From an uncultured cyanobacterium (GTDB lineage Bacteria > Cyanobacteriota > Cyanobacteriia > PCC-6307 > Cyanobiaceae), in assembly GCA_903935205.1 (NCBI GenBank), contig CAIZQU010000146.1:1-41820 (forward strand): a DNA stretch of 41,820 nt, written 5' to 3'. Shown here piece by piece: positions 1 to 7,320 of the stretch. A program made the translations under genes and the position numbers. The notes under the pieces were generated by a model, which was not told where the DNA came from, did no database searches, and was given only the letters and a program-made list of their open reading frames with translations. Numbering within the stretch: position 1 is the stretch's first letter; the number at the start of each line of letters is the position of its first letter.

Positions 1-57
1 CTCCAGGAACTGCGACAATGACATCCCAGGCTGGAACTGGATCCGGTTCATAGCCAT
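1..57 (-). CDS. IS1595-family transposase, N-terminal fragment
   Basis: Only 19 codons are present, starting at ATG 57. The sequence reads MAMNRIQFQPGMSLSQFLE. The motif NR(I/V)QFQ-G-SL--FLE is the usual opening of IS1595 (ISXO2-like) transposases, where it precedes a zinc-ribbon and the DDE-type catalytic domain. The second ATG at 51 is an equally good start. The gene runs off the window, so completeness cannot be judged. Confidence 0.65.
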   Translation of the reverse strand, partial: MAMNRIQFQPGMSLSQFLE

Positions 58-120
58 GGCATCTGGGCCAGTACACGCGTACCAGCTTAGCCTGGGAAAG
101 CTGGTCGCGGAGCTTGGTGC
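1..120 (-). mobile_element. End of an IS1595-family-like insertion sequence (partial, runs off the window)
   Basis: The minus strand carries the first codons of an IS1595/ISXO2-type transposase running off the left edge. Immediately upstream of it the hsdM reading frame loses its family-typical sequence. The junction therefore lies between about 60 and 125. I could not define the terminal inverted repeat or the target duplication because the other end lies outside the window. A deletion joining the element to hsdM, rather than a clean insertion, cannot be excluded. Confidence 0.55.
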
Positions 121-1100
121 CTAATCAAGTGCTCCATTGCCACTTCGCATTTCACCAGCAGGCCGCCCGAGCCGCAACACGGGTCGTAGATCTCCATCCC
201 CGGCTCCGGCTGCAGCACCAGGGACATGATTTCTCCAACCTCCGGTGGCGTGTAGAACTCGCCGGCGCTCTGGCCGCTGCCCTCGGCGAATTTGCGGATC
301 AGGTATTCGTAGCTCTTGCCGATGATGTCGGCTTCCACATCCCTGAGGCCCAGCCGCTTGTTGCTGTTCGCCTCGATCAGGTTCGAGAGGCGGTCATCGT
401 CCAGGTCGCGCTGGCCGTGGGTGGTGGCGTTGAAGTCCACCCGGTCGATGATGCCCCGCAGGCGTGGGTTCTCCCGCGCGATCGCCCGCAGCTGGCTCGT
501 CACCCCTTCGCCGATGCGATCGGCCAGCTGGCGGATCACGCTCCACACCGGCTGCTCCGGATCCTCCGGCCTCAGCGGCAGGTAGAAGCGCACCAGTTTG
601 TGGTCCAGCTGCACCAGCTGAAACGCCTTGGCGCGGCTGCCCACCTGCTCGGCGATGCGGTTGAGCTCGTCGTCGAACACATCGCAGAGCCGCTTGGTGA
701 TGATCAGCGGCAGGATGTAGTCCTTGTATTTGGCCGCATCCTTGGCGCCGCGGATCGAGCAGGCCGCATCCCAGATCCAGGCTTCCAGCGATTTGTCCTT
801 GGGCTCGGTTGCCGCGGCCTTGCCGTTGCGGCCGCCGGGACGGCCTCGGCCGTTGCCGGAGGGGCTCCCGCCGTTGGCGGCCTGAGCGGGCTGCTCCACG
901 GGCTCAGCGCCCACCAACGACACCGAATCGCTGCGCCCCCGGCCGCGCACCACGATCCGGCGCGCTACCAGCTCCGCCTTCGCCGCCTCATACGTGGCCT
1001 CATCCCATCCCAGCCGTTGCCGCAGCACCGGGTTCTTCACCGGGCTGCCGCTCTGCTCCAGGGCCTCCAGGAAGTCGTCGAGCAGCTCCTGGTCGGGCAT
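87..1100 (-). CDS. hsdM: Type I restriction-modification methyltransferase subunit HsdM, truncated
   Basis: HsdM is the N6-adenine methyltransferase subunit of type I restriction-modification systems and works with HsdS and HsdR. Residues 1-65 form a small winged-helix-like N-terminal domain, followed by a Gly/Arg-rich linker (about 70-100) and the HsdM helical N-domain (motif LEAWIWDAACSIRGAKDAAK). Then comes the start of the methylase fold, with GEFYTPPEVG and the SAM-binding motif I DPCCGSGG at about residue 306. The reading frame stops some 24 residues after motif I, after a tail unlike the family. The catalytic NPPY/F motif and the C-terminal third are missing (about 500 residues are usual). 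An IS1595-like end abuts the break, so the gene is probably inactivated by insertion or deletion. The first ATG at 1100 is preferred over the TTG just before it. No hsdS or hsdR lies inside the window. Confidence 0.85.
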   Translation of the reverse strand: MPDQELLDDFLEALEQSGSPVKNPVLRQRLGWDEATYEAAKAELVARRIVVRGRGRSDSVSLVGAEPVEQPAQAANGGSPSGNGRGRPGGRNGKAAATEPKDKSLEAWIWDAACSIRGAKDAAKYKDYILPLIITKRLCDVFDDELNRIAEQVGSRAKAFQLVQLDHKLVRFYLPLRPEDPEQPVWSVIRQLADRIGEGVTSQLRAIARENPRLRGIIDRVDFNATTHGQRDLDDDRLSNLIEANSNKRLGLRDVEADIIGKSYEYLIRKFAEGSGQSAGEFYTPPEVGEIMSLVLQPEPGMEIYDPCCGSGGLLVKCEVAMEHLIRHQAPRPAFPG

Positions 1101-1183
1101 CAAGGGGCTGGGGCGTCAGTCTTTCGGCCAGTCTGCCAGCCAAGAACCGCTGCGGGAATGGTCGACAACTTCCACCGTGAGTT

Positions 1184-1612
1184 TTATGCCGATCCTGCAT
1201 CAACGGGAGCCCGATGCTTTCTGTCTTTCACCCGCATCGCCACGCTCGTCGGCAGGTTCGGGCTTTCGGGGTTCACCTCCAGGCTCTGCAGCTGGGGCCG
1301 CAGCACCAGATCCATGTCCTCCATTGGGATGGCGCCGAGCAGCACCTCGGTGCCCAGCACCATGGCGCCGGTGAAGCAGCGGCGGTTGCCGAAGCGCACC
1401 TCCACCGGTCCCACGTAGGGCACAGTGCGGCGGCGGCCGTCGGCCAGCACCACCTCGCGCCGCTCCAACTCCGCCAGCTCCAGCTGGATCGCCAGGTGCT
1501 CCGGGATGCAGAGATGCACTGCGCCTGTGTCCGCCAGGGCCGACACCGGCAGGGGGACCAGCTCCGGCCGGGTGGGGTTGGCGAGGGTGACGCTGCCGCG
1601 GATCAAACCCAT
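1184..1612 (-). CDS. Clan AA (retropepsin-like) aspartic protease, single domain
   Basis: This is a 142-residue protein of the small bacterial clan AA aspartic-protease group. The active-site signature is ALADTGAVHLCIP, with Asp28-Thr-Gly, followed by a family-typical GTEVLLGAIPMEDMDL segment in the C-terminal half, which matches the hydrophobic-hydrophobic-Gly motif of retropepsins. One such domain is half of a pepsin-like active site, so the protein would act as a homodimer. No signal peptide is visible, so it is probably cytoplasmic. It lies upstream of hsdM on the same strand with an 83-nt gap and downstream of a small conserved gene, so the three may be co-transcribed. The substrate is unknown. 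ATG 1612 is the only good start. Confidence 0.8.
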   Translation of the reverse strand: MGLIRGSVTLANPTRPELVPLPVSALADTGAVHLCIPEHLAIQLELAELERREVVLADGRRRTVPYVGPVEVRFGNRRCFTGAMVLGTEVLLGAIPMEDMDLVLRPQLQSLEVNPESPNLPTSVAMRVKDRKHRAPVDAGSA

Positions 1613-1689
1613 TCTCCAGTTCCTGATTCACGCTAGCGAGAGTGTTCCCATCGGCTGTCGCCGTGGCCAGCGCCCCCGCCAGGCCCCGC

Positions 1690-1941
1690 TCAGCCCGCTA
1701 CGGGCTCCTGCGCGTGTTCCGTGCTCTCTACCACCCCCTGGGCCACCTGTAACCAGCAGCCCGGCAGGGCTTCGCCGGAGGGAAACCGCAACTCGGCCTT
1801 GGGCCAGTCCTGGGGTTCCTGCAGCTCCTCTCCGGCGTGGAGCCGGCCCAGCACCTTGGTTTCAAAGGGATCGAACAGCTGGGGCAGGTCGAGCACCTCC
1901 ACCAGGCTGCTGTCGTCGTCGTGCTGGATGCGCAGGAACAC
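1690..1941 (-). CDS. Small conserved picocyanobacterial protein of unknown function
   Basis: An 83-residue protein starting at GTG 1941. The core reads as short blocks: LVEVLDLPQLFDPFE, GRLHAGEELQ, KAELRFPSGEALPGCWL. This pattern (an acidic N-terminus, an AGEE/Q segment and a final FPSGE-LP-CW block) is one I associate with small conserved proteins of Synechococcus and Cyanobium, but I know no function. There is no signal peptide or membrane segment. The last 15 residues are probably variable. It precedes the aspartic-protease gene on the same strand by 77 nt. Confidence 0.65.
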   Translation of the reverse strand: MFLRIQHDDDSSLVEVLDLPQLFDPFETKVLGRLHAGEELQEPQDWPKAELRFPSGEALPGCWLQVAQGVVESTEHAQEPVAG

Positions 1942-2288
1942 CGGAGTTGGGCGGCTCCTGCCAGCCTGGGGTGGGTGCCGGCCGGCGGGGCTGACACCGC
2001 GCGGAGATGGGCCGCGGACGCCGCGCTGCAGCGGCGGCCTTGGTGGCGACCGCTGAGGCGGCCCGTCCAGGGAGCCTGGTCGGCCTGATCGGCTCTCCGG
2101 CGTGGCGGCCAGGCCCCTCAGGGTTGGCCCGGATCGCCAGGGCCCGGCTGGGCGCCGCAGCGGCCATCGCCGGGCGTGGCGGCGGCACCTGGGCGCTCAC
2201 CCCACACATTTCCCCCTCTTTGGGCTGACGGCACCCCTTGCCATGCCTAGACGGGTAGGAGCCTCTTCGCATCCCCCATCTCGCTGCC
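1942..2288. other. Intergenic region between divergent genes (347 nt)
   Basis: It separates the minus-strand small gene from sqr and must hold both promoters. No convincing -35/-10 pair stands out; a TAGACG/TAGGAG stretch near 2250-2262 is the least GC-rich part close to sqr. The frames open here are GC-driven and show no family features. Confidence 0.5.
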
Positions 2289-3536
2289 ATGGCCCAGCCC
2301 CGCATCCTGATCGTCGGCGGCGGCGCCGCGGGCCTCACCGCCGCCAGCCAGCTGCTGCGCGCCCGCACCGACCTGGCGATCACCATCCTTGAGCCGGCCG
2401 AGGACCATTACTACCAACCCGGCTGGACCCTGGTGGGGGCCGGGGTGTTCAGCCTTGAGCAGACCCGCCGCCGCGAGGCCGATCTGATCCCCGCCGGCGT
2501 CACCTGGATCCGGGAGGCCGCCGCTGGTTTCGATCCGGATGCCGCCACCGTCACCACCAGCTCCGGTCAGCGCCTCACCTACGACGCGCTGGTGGTGGCC
2601 ACCGGCCTGCGCCTGGCCTGGGAGGCGATCGAGGGACTGCCTGCCGCCCTCGGCAGCGGTGCTGTCTGCAGCAACTATTCCCGCGACCACGCCGCCTACA
2701 CCTGGGAGGCCATCCAGGCCTTCCGGGGCGGCAACGCCCTGTTCACCTGTCCCCCGATGCCGATCAAGTGTCCTGGGGCACCTCAGAAGATCGCCTATCT
2801 GGCCCACGACGTCTTCCAGCGCGACCCCGCCCTGGCTGCCAAGAGCCATGTGATCTACGCCACCGCCACCCCTGGCATCTTCGGGGTGCCCACCTTTGCC
2901 GCGCCGCTGCGGGAGGTGGTCAAGCGCAAGGGGATCGACGCCCGCTACAGCCATGTGCTCACGGCGATCCGGCCTGAAAGCAAGGAGGCGGTCTTCCGCG
3001 TTCAACCCGCCAGCCCCAACCACGGAGAGGGCGAGGAGCCGCGCCAGGAGGTGATCCCCTACGACCTCCTGCACGTCACACCGCCGATGGCCGCCCCCGA
3101 GGTGGTGGCCACCAGCCCCCTGGCCGCCGCCAGCGGTTTCGTGGAGGTGGATCAATACAGCCTCCAGCACAAGCGCTACGCCAACGTGTTCGCCATCGGC
3201 GATGTGGCCGGCATGCCCAACTCCAAGACCGCCGCCGCTGTGCGTGGCCAGGCGCCGGTGCTGGTGGCCAACCTGCTCGCCCAGCTTCAGGGTCGCCCGC
3301 TCGAAGCCCGCTACGACGGCTACAGCTGCTGTCCGCTGATCACCGGCTACGGCAAGGTGATCATGGCCGAGTTCAACTACGAACAACAGCCGGTGCCCTC
3401 GTTCCCGCTCGATCCCACCCAGGAGCGCTGGAGCATGTGGGTGGTCAAGAAGGATGTGCTGCCCTGGCTCTACTGGAACCGCATGCTCCGCGGCGCCCCC
3501 CACGAGCGCCGCTACATGCCGGGCGTGCAGGTCTGA
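2289..3536 (+). CDS. sqr: Type II (SQOR-like) sulfide:quinone oxidoreductase
   Basis: This flavoprotein is predicted to oxidise sulfide to a zero-valent sulfur species and to pass electrons to the quinone pool at the membrane surface. The N-terminal FAD motif is VGGGAAGL (Gly10-Gly15). A second FAD-contact motif, FAIGDVAGMPNSKTAAAVR, lies in the C-terminal half. The conserved CPGAPQK segment gives Cys161, and GYSCCPLITGYG gives Cys347/348; these match the two redox cysteines of the human SQOR / type II SQR group. An extra Cys154 lies seven residues before Cys161. At 415 residues it is full length. There is no signal peptide. The neighbours do not form a sulfur operon, although cysK lies 7 kb away. 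A detoxification role in an oxygenic phototroph is more likely than sulfide-driven photosynthesis (inference). Start ATG 2289. Confidence 0.9.
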   Translation: MAQPRILIVGGGAAGLTAASQLLRARTDLAITILEPAEDHYYQPGWTLVGAGVFSLEQTRRREADLIPAGVTWIREAAAGFDPDAATVTTSSGQRLTYDALVVATGLRLAWEAIEGLPAALGSGAVCSNYSRDHAAYTWEAIQAFRGGNALFTCPPMPIKCPGAPQKIAYLAHDVFQRDPALAAKSHVIYATATPGIFGVPTFAAPLREVVKRKGIDARYSHVLTAIRPESKEAVFRVQPASPNHGEGEEPRQEVIPYDLLHVTPPMAAPEVVATSPLAAASGFVEVDQYSLQHKRYANVFAIGDVAGMPNSKTAAAVRGQAPVLVANLLAQLQGRPLEARYDGYSCCPLITGYGKVIMAEFNYEQQPVPSFPLDPTQERWSMWVVKKDVLPWLYWNRMLRGAPHERRYMPGVQV

Positions 3537-3545
3537 GGCCAGTCC

Positions 3546-3776
3546 TCAGCCCTTGCCGGCCTTCGGTTCCTTACCCTCCAGCAGGGTGTCCTTGCTGGCT
3601 CGCAACGCTTTCCAGAGCTGGCGGATCTGGGCGTAGGCCTGCTCCTGGCTCAGCTTGCCGTTGCTCTGAAGCCCCACGATCAAACCCACCCGCTCAGCGA
3701 AGGTCTCCAGGTTCTGGTTGAACACCAGCCGCTGCGGTGTCCAGTCTTCGCCGCGGTAGCTGCCGTGGCTTTCCAT
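3546..3776 (-). CDS. Small conserved cyanobacterial protein (LVFNxNLxxFAxRV family)
   Basis: A 76-residue soluble protein with the pattern SYRGE---P--LVFNQNLETFAERV, then GLQSNGKLS-EQAY-QIR-LWK-LR-SK. This pattern recurs in small conserved proteins across cyanobacteria, and I know no function for it. ATG 3776 is chosen because the conserved block starts just after it (MESHGSYRGEDW). The longer frame reaching 3866 adds 30 low-complexity residues outside the family pattern. It is convergent with sqr, nine nucleotides from its stop. Confidence 0.75.
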   Translation of the reverse strand: MESHGSYRGEDWTPQRLVFNQNLETFAERVGLIVGLQSNGKLSQEQAYAQIRQLWKALRASKDTLLEGKEPKAGKG

Positions 3777-4156
3777 CGGTGATGCCACCTCGCCGGCAAC
3801 GTCCCGATCCCCAGCGGCTCCGGGGGGGCTCGGGCCCATCTCGCTCGACACCGGAGCTCCGTGCACATGACCCCATACCCTAGAGACTTCAAGCTCCTGC
3901 GGACCTGCGCGCTCCGTCGCCTCACTGCAGCGCCCGGACCCCTTTTTTCACCCCCGTAAGCTGGATCACGGCCGGGTCGTGTTCACCGCGACAGAGCCCC
4001 AGCCGCGCCATCGCTGAAATGGCAGGCCTATCGCCCTGACCCCATGGTCCGCGCCGTGCGCCGCTGGATCACCCCCGTCGGGACCTGTCTGCTGCTGCAG
4101 GGCTGCCTGCTCGGCGTCGGTGTCCTGATCGACCGCTGCATCGACCCCCCTTCCCC
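3777..4156. other. Intergenic region between a small minus-strand gene and corA (380 nt)
   Basis: The region has no recognisable domain. From ATG 4044 to 4184 on the plus strand, an open frame of 46 codons begins MVRAVRRWITPVG and continues with LLLQGC, which looks like a lipoprotein signal with a lipobox. It overlaps the start of the next gene in another frame. It is either a chance frame, a tiny lipoprotein, or the displaced original N-terminus of corA. A T6 run at 3942-3947 has no clear stem in front of it. Confidence 0.4.
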
Positions 4157-5257
4157 TTGCTGCGACTCACCCCTGGTGCTCTGACCTCCAGCCGGCTCGA
4201 GCAGCGCCCCGCCGCTCTGCCCCCCGATCTCTGTGTCCACGGTGGGGTGGCTCCTACTCACAGCGATGTGGTCGTGTTTCTGCGGGACGGACCCGAGCGG
4301 CGGGCCCATACCTCCCTGGAGTCCCTGCTCGCCCTGCGCCAGCTCAACCAGCCCCTCTGGCTGCGGATCCGCGGCCTTGCCGATCGGCAGGGGATCCGTG
4401 AACTGCTGCGGCAGCTCGATCTCCCCCCCCTGCTCACCGATCCGCTGCTCGACCCCCCCCAGCGTCCTCAGGTCGACTGCCTCGAGGAGGCGGTGATGGT
4501 GGTGCTGCACCGTCTGACGGTGGGCCAGGACCCTGCCGATCTGATCAGCGATCAGGTGGCTGTTCTGCTGGTGCCTGGTCTGCTGATCAGCATCGAGGAA
4601 TCCTCCGCCGGCGAGGCCTTCCCGGACCTCACCGCCTGGTTGCTGTCGCGTGCTGCCGTGATGGAGCACCGCGATCTCGATGCCATCCTCCATTTCCTGA
4701 TCGACGATCTGCTCGACGATCTCTTCCCGATCCTCGAGCGCATGGCCGCCAGCCTCGATCAGCTGGAGGAGGACGTGCTCGACAGCCCCAATCCCCAGCA
4801 TCTCAATCGGGCCTTCGACTTTCGCGGCAACCTGCGCACGATCCGCAGCCAGGTCTGGCCCCTGCGCCACCAGATCCGCATGCTGGTGCGCGAGCAGTTG
4901 CCCCTGCTCAGCACGGAAACCATGGGCGGCTTTCAGGAGATGGCCGAGCTGGTGGAACTGCTGCATGAAAATTGCGAGCTGTTGCGCAATCAGTGCGATG
5001 CGATCTCACAGGCCTATGCCGCCAGCGTGGCCAATCGTATGAACCAGGTGATGAAAACGCTGACCATTCTCACCAGCATTTTCGCGCCGCTCACCCTGAT
5101 CGCCGGCATCTACGGCATGAACTTCTCCCACATGCCTGAACTGCAGTTGCGCAACGGTTACTACATCGCCCTGCTCCTGATGGTGCTGGTTGCCGTGCTG
5201 CAAAGCCTCTGGCTCTGGCGACGGGGCTGGTTTCAGGACTGGACTGCCCGGCGCTGA
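4157..5257 (+). CDS. corA: CorA-family magnesium/divalent cation transporter
   Basis: CorA proteins are homopentameric inner-membrane channels for Mg2+ and related ions. The signature YGMN is present with Met321 (IYGMNFSHMPEL), flanked by two C-terminal membrane helices (about 300-320 and 335-357) and a basic tail. The long acidic and helical cytoplasmic part includes the family pattern HFLIDDLLDDLFPILERM and a coiled stretch running into SNRMNQVMKTLTIL-type sequence (here VANRMNQVMKTLTIL). The 366 residues are within the family range. The start is uncertain: TTG 4157 is the first usable codon in frame, and the N-terminal 40 residues are poorly conserved. A frameshift in the C-rich tract at 4145-4156 could have separated it from an upstream ATG at 4044. 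Confidence 0.9.
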   Translation: MLRLTPGALTSSRLEQRPAALPPDLCVHGGVAPTHSDVVVFLRDGPERRAHTSLESLLALRQLNQPLWLRIRGLADRQGIRELLRQLDLPPLLTDPLLDPPQRPQVDCLEEAVMVVLHRLTVGQDPADLISDQVAVLLVPGLLISIEESSAGEAFPDLTAWLLSRAAVMEHRDLDAILHFLIDDLLDDLFPILERMAASLDQLEEDVLDSPNPQHLNRAFDFRGNLRTIRSQVWPLRHQIRMLVREQLPLLSTETMGGFQEMAELVELLHENCELLRNQCDAISQAYAASVANRMNQVMKTLTILTSIFAPLTLIAGIYGMNFSHMPELQLRNGYYIALLLMVLVAVLQSLWLWRRGWFQDWTARR

Positions 5258-5380
5258 CGGCAGGCCGCAAGGCTGGTCTGGGTGGGGCCATGACCCAGCG
5301 GGGATCACCGCCTGCGGCTGGGCCCTGCCTCCCGATCTGGCCCCGCCCGGCCTGCGGCGCCAGCGGCGTCACTACCGGAT

Positions 5381-5436
5381 CTTCAACGGTTCTTAACCGC
5401 TCCCTAACGACTGGCGTCAGGGCTGGCGCCTATTCA
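5381..5436 (+). promoter_or_regulatory. Pho box and promoter of pstS
   Basis: Three 8-nt repeats spaced exactly 11 nt apart are visible: CTTCAACG at 5381, CTTAACCG at 5392 and CCTAACGA at 5403. This is the layout of the cyanobacterial Pho box (PyTTAAPyPy-type repeats with 3-nt spacers) bound by PhoB/SphR. A -10-like TATTCA follows at 5431-5436, 20 nt after the last repeat. An AGGA Shine-Dalgarno-like element lies just before ATG 5461. Confidence 0.8.
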
Positions 5437-5460
5437 AGGTCTGTCACCACAGGACGATCC

Positions 5461-6435
5461 ATGACCTTCGCGAAGAAGGCTCTCTCCCTCAGCATTCTTG
5501 CGGCCCTGGGCTCGGGTGTTGCCGTTTCGGCTTCCACCGCTCTCAATGGCGCCGGCGCCACCTTCCCGGCGCCCTTCTATCAGAGCGCTTTCGCCTCCCT
5601 GGCGTCCCAGGGCCAGAAGGTCAACTATCAGTCGGTCGGCTCCGGTGCTGGCGTCAAGCAGTTTGTCAAGGGCACGGTCGATTTCGGTGCCACCGATGAA
5701 CCGATCAAGCCAGAAGAAGCGGCCAAGGTGAAGCGCGGTGTGGTCCAGTTTCCCGTGGTGGGCGGCACGATTGCCGTGGCCTATAACAAGCCATCCTGCC
5801 CCAACCTGAAGCTGACCCAGAAGCAGGTCGTCGATATCTTCATGGGCCGTATCCGCACCTGGGAGGCTCTCAAGTGCGGCACTGGTCCGATCACCGTGGC
5901 CCATCGCTCCGACGGTTCCGGAACCACCTTCGCCTTCACCAACTCGCTGCAGAGTTTCTCCTCCTCCTGGACCCTCGGCGCTGCCAAGAGCGTCAACTGG
6001 CCCGTGGGTGTGGGCGGCAAGGGCAATGAGGGTGTGGCCGGTGTGATCAGCAACACCCCCGGCTCGATCGGCTACCTCAACCAGTCCTATGTCAAGGGTG
6101 TGATCAAGGCCGCCGCGTTGCAGAACCGCTCCGGTGCCTTCGTCAAGCCCGGGCTGGCCTCCGGCCGCGCCGCCCTGGCCGGCATTGCCCTCGACAGCCG
6201 ACTGGCGGGAGAAAACCCCAATCCCGCCGGCGCCGGCAGCTATCCGATCGCCACCCTCACCTGGGTTCTGGCCTACGAGAAGGGCTACGGCGCCAAGGCC
6301 GGAGCTGTCCGTACCGCCCTGCTGCACCTGCTCAGCCCCGCCGCCCAGAATCGCGCCGATGATCTGGGCTACGTGCCCCTGCAGAGCTCGATCCTGGCCA
6401 AGGCCCGCAAGGCCGTGGCCCGCATCGCACCCTGA
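5461..6435 (+). CDS. pstS: Phosphate ABC transporter substrate-binding protein PstS
   Basis: PstS is the periplasmic phosphate receptor of the high-affinity PstSCAB importer. The protein has a Sec signal peptide (MTFAKKALSLSILAALGSG then AVSA) followed by the family opening LNGAGATFPAPFY. Phosphate-contact segments are present: SVGSGAG and FGATDEP in the first lobe and RSDGSGTT in the middle, then NEGVAG and GSIGYLN. At 324 residues it is complete. ATG 5461 is chosen because it begins the signal peptide; the frame stays open further upstream but runs through the Pho box. pstC, pstA and pstB are not in the window. A strong terminator follows, so it is probably a single-gene transcript induced by phosphate starvation. 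Confidence 0.96.
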   Translation: MTFAKKALSLSILAALGSGVAVSASTALNGAGATFPAPFYQSAFASLASQGQKVNYQSVGSGAGVKQFVKGTVDFGATDEPIKPEEAAKVKRGVVQFPVVGGTIAVAYNKPSCPNLKLTQKQVVDIFMGRIRTWEALKCGTGPITVAHRSDGSGTTFAFTNSLQSFSSSWTLGAAKSVNWPVGVGGKGNEGVAGVISNTPGSIGYLNQSYVKGVIKAAALQNRSGAFVKPGLASGRAALAGIALDSRLAGENPNPAGAGSYPIATLTWVLAYEKGYGAKAGAVRTALLHLLSPAAQNRADDLGYVPLQSSILAKARKAVARIAP

Positions 6436-6475
6436 TCGCCCAGGCTGCAGCTTTTCAGCTTGCTTGCGACGACCT

Positions 6476-6505
6476 GACCCGCTGCGATTGGCAGCGGGTC
6501 TTTTT
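6476..6505 (+). terminator. Rho-independent terminator after pstS
   Basis: A perfect 10-bp stem (GACCCGCTGC / GCAGCGGGTC) with a 5-nt loop is followed by T5 and further T-rich sequence. It lies 40 nt after the pstS stop. Confidence 0.9.
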
Positions 6506-6551
6506 CTTGCCCGATCACCTTTGTCCAGGCCTGGCGAGATGACTCCAGCGC

Positions 6552-6581
6552 CTTAGTTCACTCTTAACCGGACCACTACCC
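6552..6581 (+). promoter_or_regulatory. Pho box upstream of ptrA
   Basis: The 8-nt repeats CTTAGTTC (6552), CTTAACCG (6563) and CACTACCC (6574) are again spaced 11 nt apart. The middle repeat is identical to the middle repeat of the pstS Pho box. The third repeat is weak. The site lies about 60 nt before the ptrA start and places ptrA under PhoB control (inference). Confidence 0.65.
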
Positions 6582-6643
6582 TCCCTTGGTCTGGAGGTCA
6601 GTGGCGCTCCATACAGTTAAAGGGTCATCGCCGGCACTTGGTC

Positions 6644-7276
6644 ATGGTATTCACGCCCTCTTGTGAAGCCGGAAGTCGTGATGCTTTCCGCCATCTGCTC
6701 GAATCAAGCTATCAACGCCGCAGCTTGATTCACCTCACCGCCGGTAGTCAGGTTCCCCTGCTCCGCAACAACGTCTGGCTGGTGGTGCGCGGCATGGTCA
6801 AGCTCGGGGCGGTCACGATCCATGGCGATGAGCTGCTGCTTGGCCTGGCCGGCGCCAACGAACCCTTCGGGGAACCGCTCAGTGGCGTCGAGGCCTTCGA
6901 AGCGCGCACCCTCTGCGACAGCGACCTGCTCTGCCTGACCCTCGCCGAGATTCAGGCCGATCCGGCCCTTGCGGTCGCCATGCTGCAGGCCATCAGCCAG
7001 CGCTATCGCCAGAGCCAGGCCCTCCTCGCCCTGATGGCCCTGCGCCGGGTGGAGGAGCGGGTGCGGGGCTTTTTGGAGCTGATCGCCAGCGACTACGGCC
7101 AGCCCTGTGAGCAGGGATTGCGCCTCAACCTTCGCCTCACTCACCAGGAGGTGGCCAGCGCCCTCTCCACCACCCGCGTCACCGTGACCCGCATCCTTGG
7201 CGGCCTGCGGGATGAGGGCTGGCTGCAACTCGATTCCCAGCGCCGTCTCGTGATCAGCCATCTGCCACGGCCTTGA
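6644..7276 (+). CDS. ptrA: Crp/Fnr-family regulator of the phosphate response (PtrA-like)
   Basis: A 210-residue Crp/Fnr-type transcription factor. Residues 1-120 form the cyclic-nucleotide-binding-like beta barrel, in which the canonical cNMP phosphate-binding motif is not evident. A dimerisation helix follows (about 110-150). The winged helix-turn-helix lies at about 165-205 (LTHQEVASALSTTRVTVTRIL). It sits between pstS and phoBR, the setting in which PtrA was described in marine Synechococcus as a second-tier regulator of phosphate-stress genes. The call therefore rests on family plus context. A Pho box upstream suggests PhoB switches it on. ATG 6644 is preferred over TTG 6638. It lies 44 nt before phoB, so co-transcription is likely. 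Confidence 0.85.
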   Translation: MVFTPSCEAGSRDAFRHLLESSYQRRSLIHLTAGSQVPLLRNNVWLVVRGMVKLGAVTIHGDELLLGLAGANEPFGEPLSGVEAFEARTLCDSDLLCLTLAEIQADPALAVAMLQAISQRYRQSQALLALMALRRVEERVRGFLELIASDYGQPCEQGLRLNLRLTHQEVASALSTTRVTVTRILGGLRDEGWLQLDSQRRLVISHLPRP

Positions 7277-7320
7277 TCACCGCGTTCTGGCAGCAGCCCA
7301 CCGGCCCCGAGAATGGGGTC

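Noticed and set aside
5290-5460. N-terminal extension of pstS
   Set aside because: It would run through the Pho box and -10 region and would bury the signal peptide that begins at ATG 5461.
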